From the NCBI RefSeq assembly GCF_945859685.1, contig NC_079147.1, positions 266,342,572-266,406,571 of the forward strand: a stretch of DNA of 64,000 nucleotides. Reading direction: 5' to 3'. The notes under the pieces were generated by a model. The model saw only the letters and a list, made by a program, of their open reading frames with translations, had not been told where the DNA came from and ran no database searches. The position numbers and the translations under genes are program-made. Origin of the DNA: Eupeodes corollae. Taxonomy: Eukaryota; Arthropoda; Insecta; Diptera; Syrphidae. Of the stretch, positions 42,015-55,030 are shown in pieces. Numbering within the stretch: position 1 is the stretch's first letter; each line of letters begins with the position of its first letter.

Positions 42015-44890
42015 ATGTTTATGAAATAGGGCCTTGGTTAAATATTGTTTACATTAAGTTTTTGCCAAAAACTTAGGATTAATCGAACATAAACAAGGGT
42101 AGCGTATTAATCTGGTTTTCTCACTTGTTAACTGATGAGGAAGTACCGGGACGAAACGTCAATATATGAACTTTTTATGGGTTTTAGGCACCAAAGCCAT
42201 CCATAAAATAGAGTTACGGATGTGACACATTGCTTTCAAACCTAATTTTCAAACCCTCCATCAAATTGGATGACAGTTTTATTGTTAATATAAATCAAAA
42301 TAGCATTTTATTTCGGTTTTTAGTGAACTTTAACAGAACAAATAATAAAATTTGTGACACGTAGAACTTCTCTTCCTATTTGGCTGAATCCATTTTTATT
42401 TATTTAATTCTATTCTATTCTAAATATTTAACATAAAACTCATTGTTTAGAACTTTTGGTATTTTGCATTTGATATTCTTATGCTGATTTCCTGTATTTT
42501 TCAATAACAGATGTGGACAAAGACTTTCAGACAAAGGCAAAGGTGTCACAAATTTTTGTGGACCGATTATATCTTTTTTTTGTTTGGATTTGGTTTTATT
42601 TTTGTTTCTCAAAAAACTCTCAATATCAATTTTGGAATTGATTCCTCACCACTAGTCACCTTTGTTGACCAGATACCATTTTTTATCGAAAAATAAAACA
42701 CACACACGTGGTCGTTTGGCCTAATGATCTAACTTTTATGATGACTCCTCCGATAATGGTGATGATCTTATATTTTTTTGGTATTGTATTTTGAGCTTTG
42801 ACAAATTGACATTTTATACAATTTCCATAAATTTAGACAACAAATTTAATTCGCCATGTTTTGAATTATTCACATGATTATGGGTTTATACTTTTTAAGC
42901 AGCAACCAGCAGGGGTCCACTAAGCAACTGTTTTACATTTGATAAATGAGTTCATAATCAGTACAAACATTTATTGTCACAAAAAGTCTTTATTTTTGAA
43001 TCTAAAGTAGTTCTAGATTCTTTAGGGCTTTGGGACCCGAAGGCTCTTTCTGGCTGTCTCACATCAATCGAAGCTCACACACGTGTCAAAGTCGAAACAA
43101 AGAAATAATTTATACATTTGTGCCAAATCCAGCTCGCAACAGGGTGCCTTAAAAAAAGCTCTAATCGATTGATTTTGTTCGTTTCAATTTATTGATAGGT
43201 CTGGGTTGCGACAGCAAATCTTAACGTCGTCGTAGCCGTTATTGTCAAATGAGTTAGATTATGTGTCTTTCATTTGTGGTTATTAAATATTCATGTTTCA
43301 AAGAAAAAAAACACTAAGAAATCAGTTTTTATAGCAAAATTATAATTTCCAACATTAACAAAATAAAACCAATTTATTCCATGTTAAATTTCCATATAAG
43401 AAATATGTAGGTATCCAAGTCAATATAGTACTAAAAATGTTAACGAAAGTTCAGATGGGTCTTCTGGGAGTTATGATGAATAATGGCTTCGATCCGAATC
43501 CCATTCGGATACATATGATTGCTGATGTTTTACCAAAACCATTATAAGTTAGGTTTTAGCCTAAACAAACTCTCTAACAATTTATGTATTTTAATTAAAT
43601 AAATGAAATATAAAGTGATGTTTTATTGTTAAATAGGCTCATTTATTTAAATGGTTATAGTTACACGAAATATATTAAAGAATTAGATAATTTGAATTTT
43701 CGGTTGCCATCAGCCATAGTTATGTTGTGTGGATAGGTTAGGTAGGTTAAAGTACTAAAAAATGTTAAGATGTCATCTTTAAATCTTTACTGGGACTACT
43801 TAAGACTAATTGATGATTTAAGTTTTCTTCGATATCATTAATTCAACATTTTATGGTTTTAAATTAAAGGAAAATTGCTGAATATATTAACTAATCAACA
43901 TCAACATAATTCTAAACTTAATATGTAAGTACCTTTAGAGCAATTAATATAGTGCTCCTTTCTGTGTAGAATTTTTTAACCATTTTCCACAAAGGTGAAT
44001 TATTGCGTTTTATAAATAACATCCATATCCATTTTGGAGTTTTAAAAGTATGGGACTGGAATTCGAAATCGGCCAAACTAAGTTATTAAACCATTTTTTT
44101 TTGTCAGTTGAAATTCTAATATTTACAAAAATGGACTATGGTTTACATAATCGTCCAACAACGCAAGCAATTGGCAACATTGTGAAGAAATTGTAAGGCC
44201 TATGCATCTCGTTTTGCTCGTACAGCTTTAAATATCGCTGCTGTGGCAGCCCCGTAGAGGGTGGTGAAAGAAGGGGAAACCCCCGGGCATTGGGCTTCCT
44301 AGGGTCCCATTAAATTGAAAGGAATTAGGTAAGTGTTTTTTTGTCAATATACTCTGTATTCATCATCAACATAAAATTTTAAATTATTAAACTCTCGCAA
44401 TGGGGTCCATGTTTGCATGTTATCTATAAGTCACAAGCTTGTCGATATGCGACCCTGATTATTATTGGCGTACTTTTTTGTTTATATTTAACCCATTCTC
44501 TCCCACTATCCTCTTTAGAGTACAGCAAAATGCAGTTACTTTATGTGCATATAAAAGTAGGCTATGAAATAAAAATTATCTGTTTAAAGGCTTTTTCGGC
44601 TTTATTGAGTATTTTTGAATTTTTCAAACAATTTTTTTTTATGGAAGTAGGCGTGTGTTGCATTGTCTTTTTGAGCAAAGCATTTTAAAATATTATTAGT
44701 TTCGCTTCCATCAAAAATGTTTGTTTTTAAAAATTCAATCAACGAGAGAACTTGATTGTTTCTGCAGAATTTATTAAAAATAAACATAAAGATCAGTTAA
44801 AAATCAGTCCCCACGTAGTTTTGTATAAAGCTTAAGTTAGATGTACTTTAAAAAGGACAGTGCGTTCATGCATACACTTTTCTTTTAAGT
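42015..44890. other. Long conserved AT-rich block, copy B
   Basis: Equivalent of 11360-14470, with a ~250-bp deletion at about 42537 relative to copy A. No gene or TE motif recognised. Confidence 0.5.
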
Positions 44891-44898
44891 ATCCAAAA

Positions 44899-46469
44899 TA
44901 TATTTTAGATCTATTTCTACAAAAATATTTTATGGAAAACGTTTCCACAATCTCGATTCCGCCCTGGAAGAAATTGATATTAATACGAAGATAGTCAACG
45001 CTGATATCGTCATGATTCTTCCACCAGTGGACTATGTTACGGATGAAGAGGATATCGATGAAGATAACTTAAAGACAATAGAGTTACCACAAGATGTTCC
45101 ATGTGAGGTTGAGATTTTTGTGGAATCTTATTTAATCCAAGACGACGGTGAATTTGACAGCGAAGATGGTATTCCATTGTCTGAGCTTAGAAAGTCAATT
45201 GCTCCACCGTTATGGACAAAGTCAATTACGTCAACAGGTGGAATAAATCCAACAACGAATTATTTGGCTAGAATCCAAAGCTGCGCTTCTGATTTGGTTG
45301 GCCTCAACGAAGTTCAAGGCTTTGAAAAACCGTTTGATGTCGAGGTAAGGCAACTTATCGTAAATCCAACAACAGGAACAGATTTCAAGAAATAAAACGA
45401 TTCATTCATTTTGCTGATAATAATACCCTTGACATGAACGATAAAATGGCAAAACTCCGTCCGCTCAGTAAACTTTTGTGCCAAAAGTTTCAAAAGTGGG
45501 GATATATGCCTGAGCATTTGTCTATAGACGAATCAATGGTGAAGTATTTCGGTCGACATTCTTCTAAGCAATTTATAAGAGGAAAGCCTGTAAGATTTGG
45601 TTTCAAAAATTGGATGCTTTGCAGCAAAAATGGCAACATGTATGAATTCGATACATATTGCGGAGCTTAAAACGTAAGGCCTTCATTGAAAGCCCTACCA
45701 TAAGGGTCTAGAGTGGTTCTCGACCTTCTAAGGAATGTTGACTGTCCAAGTGACCATGTTATTTATTTCGATAACTTTTTTACTAGTTGTAGCCTAATGA
45801 AGATTTTAAAAGAAAAAAAATTAAGAGCAACCGGAACAGCTCGGGATAATCGGTTAAACAAATGTCCTCTTCCTTCTAATAATTAATTTAAAAGCAGAAA
45901 AGGGGAACTTTTGAACACCAATTTGATAAGAGAAATGAATTGCTTTTTGTCAAATGGAAGGACAATAGCATCGTAACGATGGCCACGAACTACGACCAAA
46001 TTGAACCTCTTGAAAATGTCAAACGGTGGAGCAAGGATGAGCAGAAGAAAGTCAATATTCCTCACTCACTTCCTTTCAAAAACTACAAAACGAACATGGG
46101 TGGTGTTGATCTGCATGACCAGTTCATCAACACTTACTCCATTGGAATAAGAGACAAAAAGTGGTGTTGGAACCTATTCACAGCCATGATCTCGTCTACT
46201 ACATCCAATGCCTGGAGTCTCCACAAGCTAGCAGCTACAAAGGCGATCTACTAGAATTCACGAGATTAATAACACTACATTAACTCCGGTTTCATACTTT
46301 GAACCAAGGACAACCTAGACTCACAGTCAAGCGAAGCATTGTGGAGAACCAAGGGTACCACTTTCTCAAAAAGCTTTCAAATCAACTAAGATGTCACCAA
46401 TGCTCTTTAAAATCGAAATGGTGCTGTGAAATGTGTAATGTAACACTTGTATTGCAAAAGGTGTTTTAA
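44899..46469 (+). pseudogene. piggyBac-like transposase relic, copy B
   Basis: Better preserved at the C-terminus than copy A. The start codon is mutated (ATG to ATA at about 44899). YVTDEEDIDEDN lies in the acidic N-terminus, and a longer N-terminal region (SELRKSIAPPLWTKSI) is kept. About 110-150 bp are deleted after 45355, causing a frameshift. The catalytic triad motifs SIDES (Asp 45527-45529), FDN (about 45770) and MGGVDLHDQ (Asp 46108-46110) are all present. The C-terminal Cys-rich domain CHQCSLKSKWCCEMC (46392-46439) leads to a stop near 46469. Inactive because of the start loss, the deletion and frameshifts. No accompanying terminal repeats were confirmed. Confidence 0.88.
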
Positions 46470-46780
46470 AAATGTCCATGTTAATGAAAACTAATATGGT
46501 ATGCATGACCCCATTGTACTAAAAAAGGACACCTCCATAACTGTTAAATACAATTTTTTTTTTATATCTTAACATTCACCTTAATAAACATAAAATACTA
46601 TAAAAAAAACAAATATTTTTTATTTTAAATACCTTTGGGTGTTAGTGGGTGAAAAATTGGGCAACTCTGAATTATTGAATGAAAGTTATAAAACGTATAA
46701 TAAATTGTTTCGCTTTTTTAATTTAACTTAAATTCCAAATTTATTTAATTTTCAAAATTTTTAAGGTCAACATAAGGGGC
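46470..46780. other. AT-rich spacer after piggyBac, copy B
   Basis: Equivalent of 16130-16440. CCATAACTGTTAA (about 46532-46544) is shared with copy A and is a candidate, unproven, piggyBac end at a TTAA. Confidence 0.3.
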
Positions 46781-47200
46781 TCGGCAACTTAAAACAAAAC
46801 ACAAATATTTATTTCCGTTTCTTTTCTTGTATTTTTGTTTCTACTGGGAACAAAATTTTTGATTCGGTTTCGGTGGGCCGGATAATTCCACCCAAACGTT
46901 CTTTAACTGTGGTTTCCGTAATAATAATTTATTAATATTTTCAATTAGTTTTTTTTTTCAAAGTGTGTATGTAAATTGCATACAAGAATTCAATAGCTTA
47001 CATAATAAAAGTATGACCGGCATAATTATATGCAGGATAAAAAATGGTAAATTACTCCGTTCCAGGCCCGGAATTCCTCGCGACGGCACTGGCTGTAAGC
47101 GAAAGTGTTGCCGGAAACACCAAATGTGTCGATTCCTAGTCGTTTTAAGGAATTTGGACTGTTTTACGGCACAATATGGCGTCTTTTGCATTTGAATCTA
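46780..47200. other. Conserved block with overlapping ORFs on both strands, copy B
   Basis: Equivalent of 16440-16815, with about 50 extra bases near 46850-46900. The frames 46965-47195 (plus) and 46958-47191 (minus) overlap almost completely, and neither is supported as coding. Confidence 0.35.
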
Positions 47201-47229
47201 CATCCATATTAAAATCAGCTCACGGACCA

Positions 47230-47750
47230 TTCACAACGGTTCGTTGCGTTTAACGGCGATTTATCGAAAAAAAAATTTTTCAGCGGCGAAGCACATTTCT
47301 CGCCCAGTTAATAAACAAAATTTACGTATTTGGGTTCTGGGGGTCGTTAATAAATTTAAGAGAGGACATTACAACCACTAAAAGTCACTGTTTGGTGCGC
47401 TCTTTTGTCCGGAGGTGTGATTGGACCTACTTCTTCGAAAACGACGATGGAACGACTGTCGCCGTCAATTGGGAGCGTTATCGTCACATGATGACTGACT
47501 TTTTTTTTGCATGATATCAACTAGCCACCAAGATCATGCGATTTGACACCGCTATACTTTTTTTTTTATTGCGGGGTTGAGTGAAAGACCGTGTTTATGC
47601 AGATAAACTTTTAACTCTTGAGCTCTTAAAACCAACATTCGTTATGGCTGAGAAACCGCCAATACTTTTTAAAAAATGTTCCAAATTACCTCAACAGAAT
47701 CGATGGTTGCAACAATTTTCGTGGTGGTCATTTAAATAACGTAGTGTAAC
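47230..47750 (+). pseudogene. mariner-family transposase relic, copy B
   Basis: Plus strand: FSGEAHFSPVNKQNLRIW (about 47276-47330; the catalytic Asp of DEAHF is Gly), YFFENDDGTTVAVNWERYRH (about 47425-47485), and, after a ~120-bp deletion relative to copy A, VKDRVYADKLLTLE (47582-47625). The C-terminal segment RIDGCNNFRGGHLNNVV follows (47698-47747), the family's usual RGGHLxxIVF ending. This shows what the copy A relic would have had in the gap. Confidence 0.75.
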
Positions 47751-47759
47751 TTTATAATA

Positions 47760-50700
47760 AAAATGTAATATCATGAACAAAAAATATTTTATACGTGCTT
47801 TATTTACGTTTACTTTTGAAACCGATAACATATAAACATATTATTTTTCAGGCTTGAACTTGAACACTTTATGCCAGAATACATTCTGTATCGTCAGTTT
47901 TTAGTTATTAATACAAAGAAATCAGCTTCTTCGAGCAAAATGTGAACTGAAAAAAAAAACAAAGATAGGATTTTAATATTATGGTAAAAGCTGTGGAAAA
48001 AGTTGTCGGTGCTTCCTCTTACTTAAAATCTTCATTATTTTAAAGAATCATTTCTGTATTGGAGACAGTAGAAATTTAAAATAGTTTTTAATCTCAAAAA
48101 TTATTACAATTTGTTTAGTTACATTTTTTAAAATGTAATAAATATAGGTACGCAAATTTGCAACAAACAAATTATGGCTTTGAAAAGATCTTTATTTTAA
48201 TTAAAGTTTTTTTTTCAAACCACGTTTTTTTGAAAATTTTAAACTTGAAAAATTATTATTTCTATAATTAAATGTGACTAGGATGCGGCAAACAACAACA
48301 GTATTTATGGTTTGGTTTCTTCGCCCAAAATCCTATCGGCCAGATTAAAACTATCATAGTGACAATAGGAATTGTATTAACATTTTATTGTTATACGATT
48401 TGGGCAATATAACGGAACCCATAGCCGTTGCTTTTTTTGTGTTTAGGACATTTCAAATAAAAATTAACCGTCGGTTTTATTTACTCTTAAATAACGTCAA
48501 AATATTAAAAATGTCATATCGACCAAAAATTTTGTCTATCTCCCAAAAAGATTTTTAGAAGAAAATGTAAGGAACAACATTTTCACATACAATTTGAAGA
48601 TACAACCTTAAACTTGTTGTGAAAAATAACGAACCGAATATTACGATGGCGGATTGATTGTCCGCAAACTGAAAAGATTGTAATAAAAAAAAACGAAAAC
48701 GAATTAAAATTGAATAAAATAGGTAGCCGACGCGCACGAGTAGTACCTATTTGTGATTTATCTAAATCAAAGACAACTGTCAGACGCGAAAAGGTTTGTT
48801 CGTCAATTTCCTCACAGACAGCAAAAGCAGTGCTGTCGCCCGATAGCTCAGTTTTGGGGTGGGTTTAATTAATTGGGAACAAGGTTAATTTTATTAATCG
48901 AAATTATCAAATTAATTTGATAGTGGGTTGCGAATAGGGTGTTCTTGAAATATGTATAAAATCGAATTTAGAAGGAACAAGATGGGCGCCAGTAATTTTT
49001 TTTTGTAAAAAAAAAGGAAATTACAAACCTTTTGGAGCGGAACCGACCAGAACAATTTGTGAACAAATTAAAAAAAAATGTTTTAAATGGATGGAATATT
49101 TTTAATTGTTTTCGATTTTGCTTGGGAAACCTTACAAGTAGGATTAAAACCCAAGATCTTTTAAGAATTTTTAAGAACAAAGAGTTGGTGTATGACACCG
49201 AAGATGGACCGTTAAACTTTTGTCCCTACTGGACAAAGAAAATTTCTAATTACGGGACGCGAGTTCCGCTTTCTCGGAATTGCCTTTTTTTTTTTTTCTT
49301 TTTCGAAACGAAAGCCCAACGATTATAACACGATTCTCAATAGTTATTACCACGACAAATAAAAGAATTCTACTTTTTAAACATCAATCAGATACTTATC
49401 TTTTCTGGATATCCTGCCAAAGTGCCAACTTCCCTCTCCTAGCTGTTTTTTTTTTCCAATCCTTTTTTTCCCTTTAATTTTAGGTTTTCTTCTTAATCAA
49501 AATTTTAAAAATTTTTCACTTTCAACAACACTTGAATTTCTTAACTTCTCAAAGTTTTTCCTTTTTTTTTTATCTTTTCTTTCAATTTCTTGAACCTCCG
49601 GTTCAGATTCTATCTCGCAAAAAAGTGATCTTCCAGGCTTTCACCTTGCCTTGATGACCTCTCCTTTTTCTTCCATTCCCACATGCTTTCGGCCAATCAG
49701 AAAGTGTGGGTCTCTATCGCGTTTTAATTCAGCTTCACCTAGCTTATTTGCAAGAGTGAGCGAACGCAGTTGAGACACCACCACTTTTCCTACTCGCACG
49801 TTTCACCCCAGCTTTATGCACTACCACTGTCATTGAATTCGCCGACCTCTAGTACTTCTTCCAGTGAGCGGGAATTCAATGGTTGCATTCAGCCACCCTA
49901 TTAACACCCCCATAATTTTGGAGAAACTTTGATAAGTCGCACGAAACTCAAGTGTTTAACGCGTTCTTTTTTTTTGTACGAAATTACAATTATGTAAAAA
50001 TGTTTGTTTTAACTATCGGAGGGTGGAAGTTGGCAGTGGTTTTTGATCTCGCGATTTTACTCTATTTGTCGTTGGACTTTCGCGCAGACTAGGGGATTAG
50101 GGACTCGTGTTAACGTTCCATCTTTTACATAACGAAATTGATTTATGTTGGGCATGCAGCCATTCTCATATGAGTAACATCAGCAATCGAGGACCAAGTG
50201 TCACTCGTGCCCCTTTTTGTTTGTTGGTTTTGGTGTGACCAGACCACTTGTCTGTCACCTTGGTTGGTATTCGTGCAGACCGTCTGTCGTTCCAGCAATC
50301 ACTTTGTGGACCGCCCGTCGCACAAATGTACCATTTTGTCCACACCTAATTTTGGTTGCTTTTCCATTATATATTAAGAGCAGGACACTGACTGATGGAA
50401 GACAGGATTCAACTGAACTCTTAGAATATATTGGAGCCACAACGAAAAACGGAAGGTTAAAAGGGAACGGGATATAGAGTAGGTGAGTGAAACTTGTTGT
50501 GGTAAATTTTACCGCAACAAACTGCCAAGATATTTGAGTAAGAGCTCAATTTTTAACAGTATAAAATTTTAATATTTTTTTAAATTGCTACGAAATATTT
50601 ATTTTTATAAAAAAATTTATTTAACTGGTGTACTTTAAAATCTTTGGTTTTAAACCTTGCAATCTTTTTTTTCGGAGGCGGCGTTTTTGACATCTTTCAC

Positions 50701-51005
50701 TTGATTCATAGTTTGTTTTGCTATTTCACAATAAAGTGAATAACTTTCGCAAATTGTTCAATAACCAAAAATAATATCTCGATTCGCATGAAAGCAATCA
50801 ATTTATTTAAGAAAAATTTTGCTGGACGCATTATCTCTCGTCGTGCGCATATGACATATCCTCCAAGATAGTTTAAATATTTTTCAAAAAAAAAAATGAA
50901 CATAATTATCTTTAAACTTTCACCCATTTTTCCGCATCAAAAACAAATTTTTTGAAAGAAATGATAACGGAAGAGCTTTAAAGTCTAATTTTGTGTTTCT
51001 ATTAA
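47760..51005. other. Unannotated region right of copy B
   Basis: AT-rich with long T tracts (49285-49305, 49440-49580). A somewhat GC-richer stretch at 49600-50480 has short frames (50217-50477 plus), but no domain, TE motif or convincing exon was recognised. It could hold host UTR or regulatory DNA. Confidence 0.4.
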
Positions 51006-51006
51006 T

Positions 51007-52253
51007 TATTAACTTACCATAGGAAGTTTTTGTAATGGGTACGGTTTGTCAAATTGAAAATTTTGACCTTTCTCGACGGCGATGTTTCAAGGTCCCTAGA
51101 GTCGATATAAAAGATTTTTAGAAAGATGTCTGTGCGTCCGTACGCTTGGGATTTTTTTTTTCGTCGTCCATAGTTCAAGAACCAGAAGAGATATCGATTT
51201 CAAGTAAATTTTTGTATGCGAATAATAAGGCAGAAAGATGCAAAAAGGACTCTCAAGATAATTGCGTTGGTGTTTTTTACCATAGCAGTTAAAAAAAAGT
51301 TGAACATTTTGGTTACCCCTAAATATCTTACAAATTAAAAACGGTAGAGACTTGAATTAAATTTTTTTTTATTATATATTGCAACGTGATACCAAATCAG
51401 TATATTTTTGGAAAAAAAATCCAATCAACAGTTTTTTATAAATCAAAAAAATTAAAAAAACATTTGTCACCTCGAAAATTTTACGACTTAAATATGATTT
51501 CATCTCCAAAACAGTTTTGTGCAACGAAAACAAAAAAACATTTTATACTCCTGTTAAAATTTTTATAAAAAAGAATTGACAGTATTTTTTATAAAAAATA
51601 AAACCAAAAAAAAACATTAATAAAAGTTGTTAAAAATTTATTTTCGACTCAAATGTTTGAGACAATCTTTTCAAAACTTTGAGACATGGGCTTTAAACTT
51701 CTTTTATCTTTTAAAAAATTGTTGTCAACATTCAGTAAAGCTTTGAAAAAAATCGAATTGACAGTTTTCTTACAAAAAATAAAAACCTGACAGAAGAACA
51801 ATACTAAAACTTGGTAATATTTTACTTCTGACTCAAATATCTTTTCAAAAATTCAAAATATTGTTTTGAAACTTTTTTTTATTTCACAAAAAATATTGAT
51901 TCGATATTCAGTAGTTTTTTTTAACAATCCAACAGTAAATTAAAATCTACAAAAAAACGTACGCAAATTTGGTAAAAATTGATGTTCGGTTTTTGACATC
52001 TCTCAAATTAATTTCATTCATCTATTCATTGGTAAAAATTTGTTTTCGAATAAAAATCTATTCAACCAAACTAGACTTAAAGCTAAACTATTTCTTTATT
52101 TATACAAAATATTGTTGGCAATTTTAAAATTTTTAAGAATAATTCAACTGACAACTTTTTTAAACCAACACGGAAAGCTACAAACTTTTAAGGCAAATCG
52201 ACAGACGGGAGCGGAAGTTATTAGTGTGGGTCGCATCCCAGCTTCTTTTTTTT
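51007..52253 (+). mobile_element. Second tandem-array element (Helentron-type non-autonomous candidate)
   Basis: The 5' end ATTAACTTACCATAGGAAGTT (51007-51027) is one base different from the 32990 copy. The shared 5' body (GTTTCAAGGTCCC, AGATGTCTGTGCGTCCG) leads into about three diverged ~175-182-bp units. The 3' terminus GACGGGAGCGGAAGTTATTA, then GTGGGTCGCATCCCAGC and a T run, ends at about 52253. Its subterminal inverted repeats and hairpin are degenerate, so it is older than the 32990 copy. Confidence 0.75.
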
Positions 52254-54090
52254 GTAACATTTGGTAACATTTTTAACACAGTGATAAACGCACATATGAT
52301 TTCATTTTCAAACAGTAAGGATACATAACTATGATCGGTGTGGAACGTTATTGATAAAAAAAACTCACACAATTTTCTTAGTTAAATTCGAATACCTTAG
52401 AACTTTATGTGTCAAGTCTGAAGAAATTTTTTTAGCATGATTGATAGATTGACAGATAGACATAAAAAAGTGCAGGACTTGTTTTTTTTTATCGTATGTG
52501 CACTGTTAGCTATTTTTTGAGATTAAATTGTTGATGAAAAGAAAGTATTTTTTTCCTTTAAGTATGTGAGCTTTCAAATAATAATTCAATCTTCCACCGA
52601 CGATTGGGGAACCTCATCAGAAACTGTCTCAATTATTATAAAATACTAAAACGATTAGGACATGATTAAGAACTCCAGGTATCAAAATAAGATCCTAAAT
52701 ACCTTGAAACCCTTATGTAAATTATGATATTATTTAATTCTTCCAGAGCGGGTGCATTGTAGGTATTTTTCGACTAAAAAGCTTCCCTCTCTGAAACTAT
52801 TGATCATATGAAATATTGTCTCAAACATACTGCATCCCATAAAATCCATATTTCACTGGTATAAAAATATTGCCTTCAAAAACAAAAAAAGATATATTTC
52901 AACATAATATACAAGACAAACTAGCATAAGATGTTAAAATTCTCTACATCCTTTCTAAAATTGTTTACAAATATACCGCAAAATTATTAGAGTGGCGTGC
53001 AAGATTAGTGAAAACAACTTAGTTTCCAAGAACATGCTAAACTCTTAATGTTTTTTAAAGGTAAGATAGAAAATAAACTATTTAAAAAATATTTTAAATA
53101 ACCCTGGATGAAATTTTACCAATGTTGCATAACAATACAATTTTATGATCCTACACAAAGAAAATACCCTATGAATATTTCAAACGCACATTTTGAGACT
53201 CATATAACTTTCATAAAAATGATCCTGCAAAGTGCCGGCACACTTAAAGGCAATAAAAAACAAAATATCTCTAAGAACTAACAAAAAACTCACGCCTTAA
53301 AAAAATGTGTCATCCTTAATGAACCCATTTGGCACTTTTTAAAAGAATATACCTACAATATAAAAAAAGGTCTTTTACGTTTTTTATTTGCAATATACAA
53401 ATTGCATGATCAATGATCTTAAAAAGGTAAAAACTTGAGTAATCCTTCATGAAAATAACTTATTTAAAAAAATGAAAACGATACACAAAAATACAATAAA
53501 TCTGGTGAAACCTAAATCACTCGCTTAAACCCAACCCAATATACATATTTTTAGGAATGCTATAAAACTTTATTATTACGAGGTCCAATATAGTTCAAAT
53601 GACCCGAAAAACGATGCTACCATGTCGTAAAGTTCTTCCAAAACCGAACCAATTCGGTGTTTTTTTTTTAAAGGTTGTTCGTTCTTCGTTTTTCTTCTTC
53701 TTCTTCCTGTCATTCTTTTGGTGATCTTTTATGATCAAATTTATCCAGAGCGATCCCAATAAATTTCTTAAAACGTTTTTTATGTCCGATGATTTGGGAA
53801 TTGTGTTTTATTCTTTTGTGATTTAAACTTCTTCTTTTTTTAACATTTAACTTATTTTCTGTTATAGGAATGTATAGATATGTATGTTAAATTATTTTGT
53901 ATGCTCAATGTTACTTTTTACAGCTACATGTTATGTAGATATGGGAATTTTTGTTTTTGTTTTTGCTTTTGTGTGGACGGGCACATCAGCGGCGTGGTGG
54001 CGGGGACCCCACGGTCAAGATTCATCATCAAGATCAAAAATATTATAGGGTGTGGTATGTTTGGTGTATGGTGTGTCTATTGTGTGAAGT
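52254..54090. other. AT-rich spacer, nothing recognised
   Basis: Low complexity, including a TTC microsatellite (53690-53705). Short frames at 53880-54154 contain no domain. Confidence 0.5.
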
Positions 54091-54094
54091 TCTG

Positions 54095-54278
54095 GTTTTG
54101 TTAAGACTCATCGTCCATCATATTTACTACAGCCATCGGTATATGACACTCTAACTGAGATACAAAAATTTTAAGTGAACTTTATAGTTTTGTTAAGACT
54201 CATCGTCCATCATATTTACTACAGCCATCGGTATATGACACTCTAACTGAGATACAAAAATTTTAAGTGAACTTTATA
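54095..54278. repeat. Exact 92-bp tandem duplication
   Basis: 54095-54186 repeats as 54187-54278 with no difference seen by eye, starting GTTTTGTTAAGACTCATCG. The identity implies a very recent event or a local assembly error. Confidence 0.93.
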
Positions 54279-54279
54279 G

Positions 54280-55030
54280 TGTTGTGCGAGGAGATTGATT
54301 TTTGTTTCACGTAGCGTTTTGATTGGTTGAAAATTAGCACTTTGGTATGAAAATAAGAGCTTAAAAACCTCAATAACCTGCCTTCTATTTGGACTAAAAG
54401 TAAATAAAAACATACATTAAAATACAAGAAATTGTTTTTATTTACGATAAGGCTATAATATTTAATAACATTCTTACGGTATAATTTTACAATGTTGGTT
54501 TATTTATCGCTACTAAAATGAAACCTTTTATATTTAATTCAGTTCGAGGCTTCTTTTTTATGGATTAAATTTGTTTTAGTTGCACTTTGGAAACAAAAGT
54601 GACGAAATAATGAGATCATTTTAATGGAGAAGAAAGTACCATTTAATGTGTTTGCCATTAAAGGCATTAAAATTGGTGATAAAATTTAATACATTCAGTG
54701 TTGATTCGAGGTGACAGAACCACTGCACCAATTCGAAGAAATGTTTTTGGGGCAAGATTTTATTGTTGTTACAGATTCATACATTTTAAGGTCTACCTTA
54801 ATTGAAATTAGCTCATCTAGGTCATCAGAAAATAAATAAGTAATACAATTCGTAACCGCGAAACTTAATAGTTTCTGTGAAGTAGTTGAGTATTACTAAA
54901 AAGATACTTTTGCAAAATTTTTGTTCAGTACATATTTAAACTATCTGTAAGACTAAATTTGAGATATTTACATGCTCAAAAAGGTAAAAAGGTTTATATA
55001 CATTTCTAATGTTCACTAAAAAGATTTTTT
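54280..55030. other. AT-rich spacer, nothing recognised
   Basis: No open frame or motif of note. Confidence 0.5.

Larger units (their letters stand above)
24612..47698. repeat. Copy B of a large direct duplication
   Basis: Same order of blocks as copy A, but about 5.6 kb longer. The extra length comes from a nested LINE (30785-31952), a tandem-array element (32990-34772), a mariner (39110-39958), Harbinger internal sequence (about 40600-41950) and a LINE fragment (28490-29240). A segment corresponding to 10192-11098 is inverted here (38181-40400). Sequence after 47698 continues without a gap, but copy A cannot be followed past its gap. Sequence before 24612 (17645-24611) would be compared with DNA left of this window. 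Confidence 0.93.

Noticed and set aside
44830..46520. piggyBac terminal repeats from GTACTTTAAAAAGGACAG and GTACTAAAAAAGGACACC
   Set aside because: The two words are in direct, not inverted, orientation, and flanking TTAA sites do not match; likely coincidence.
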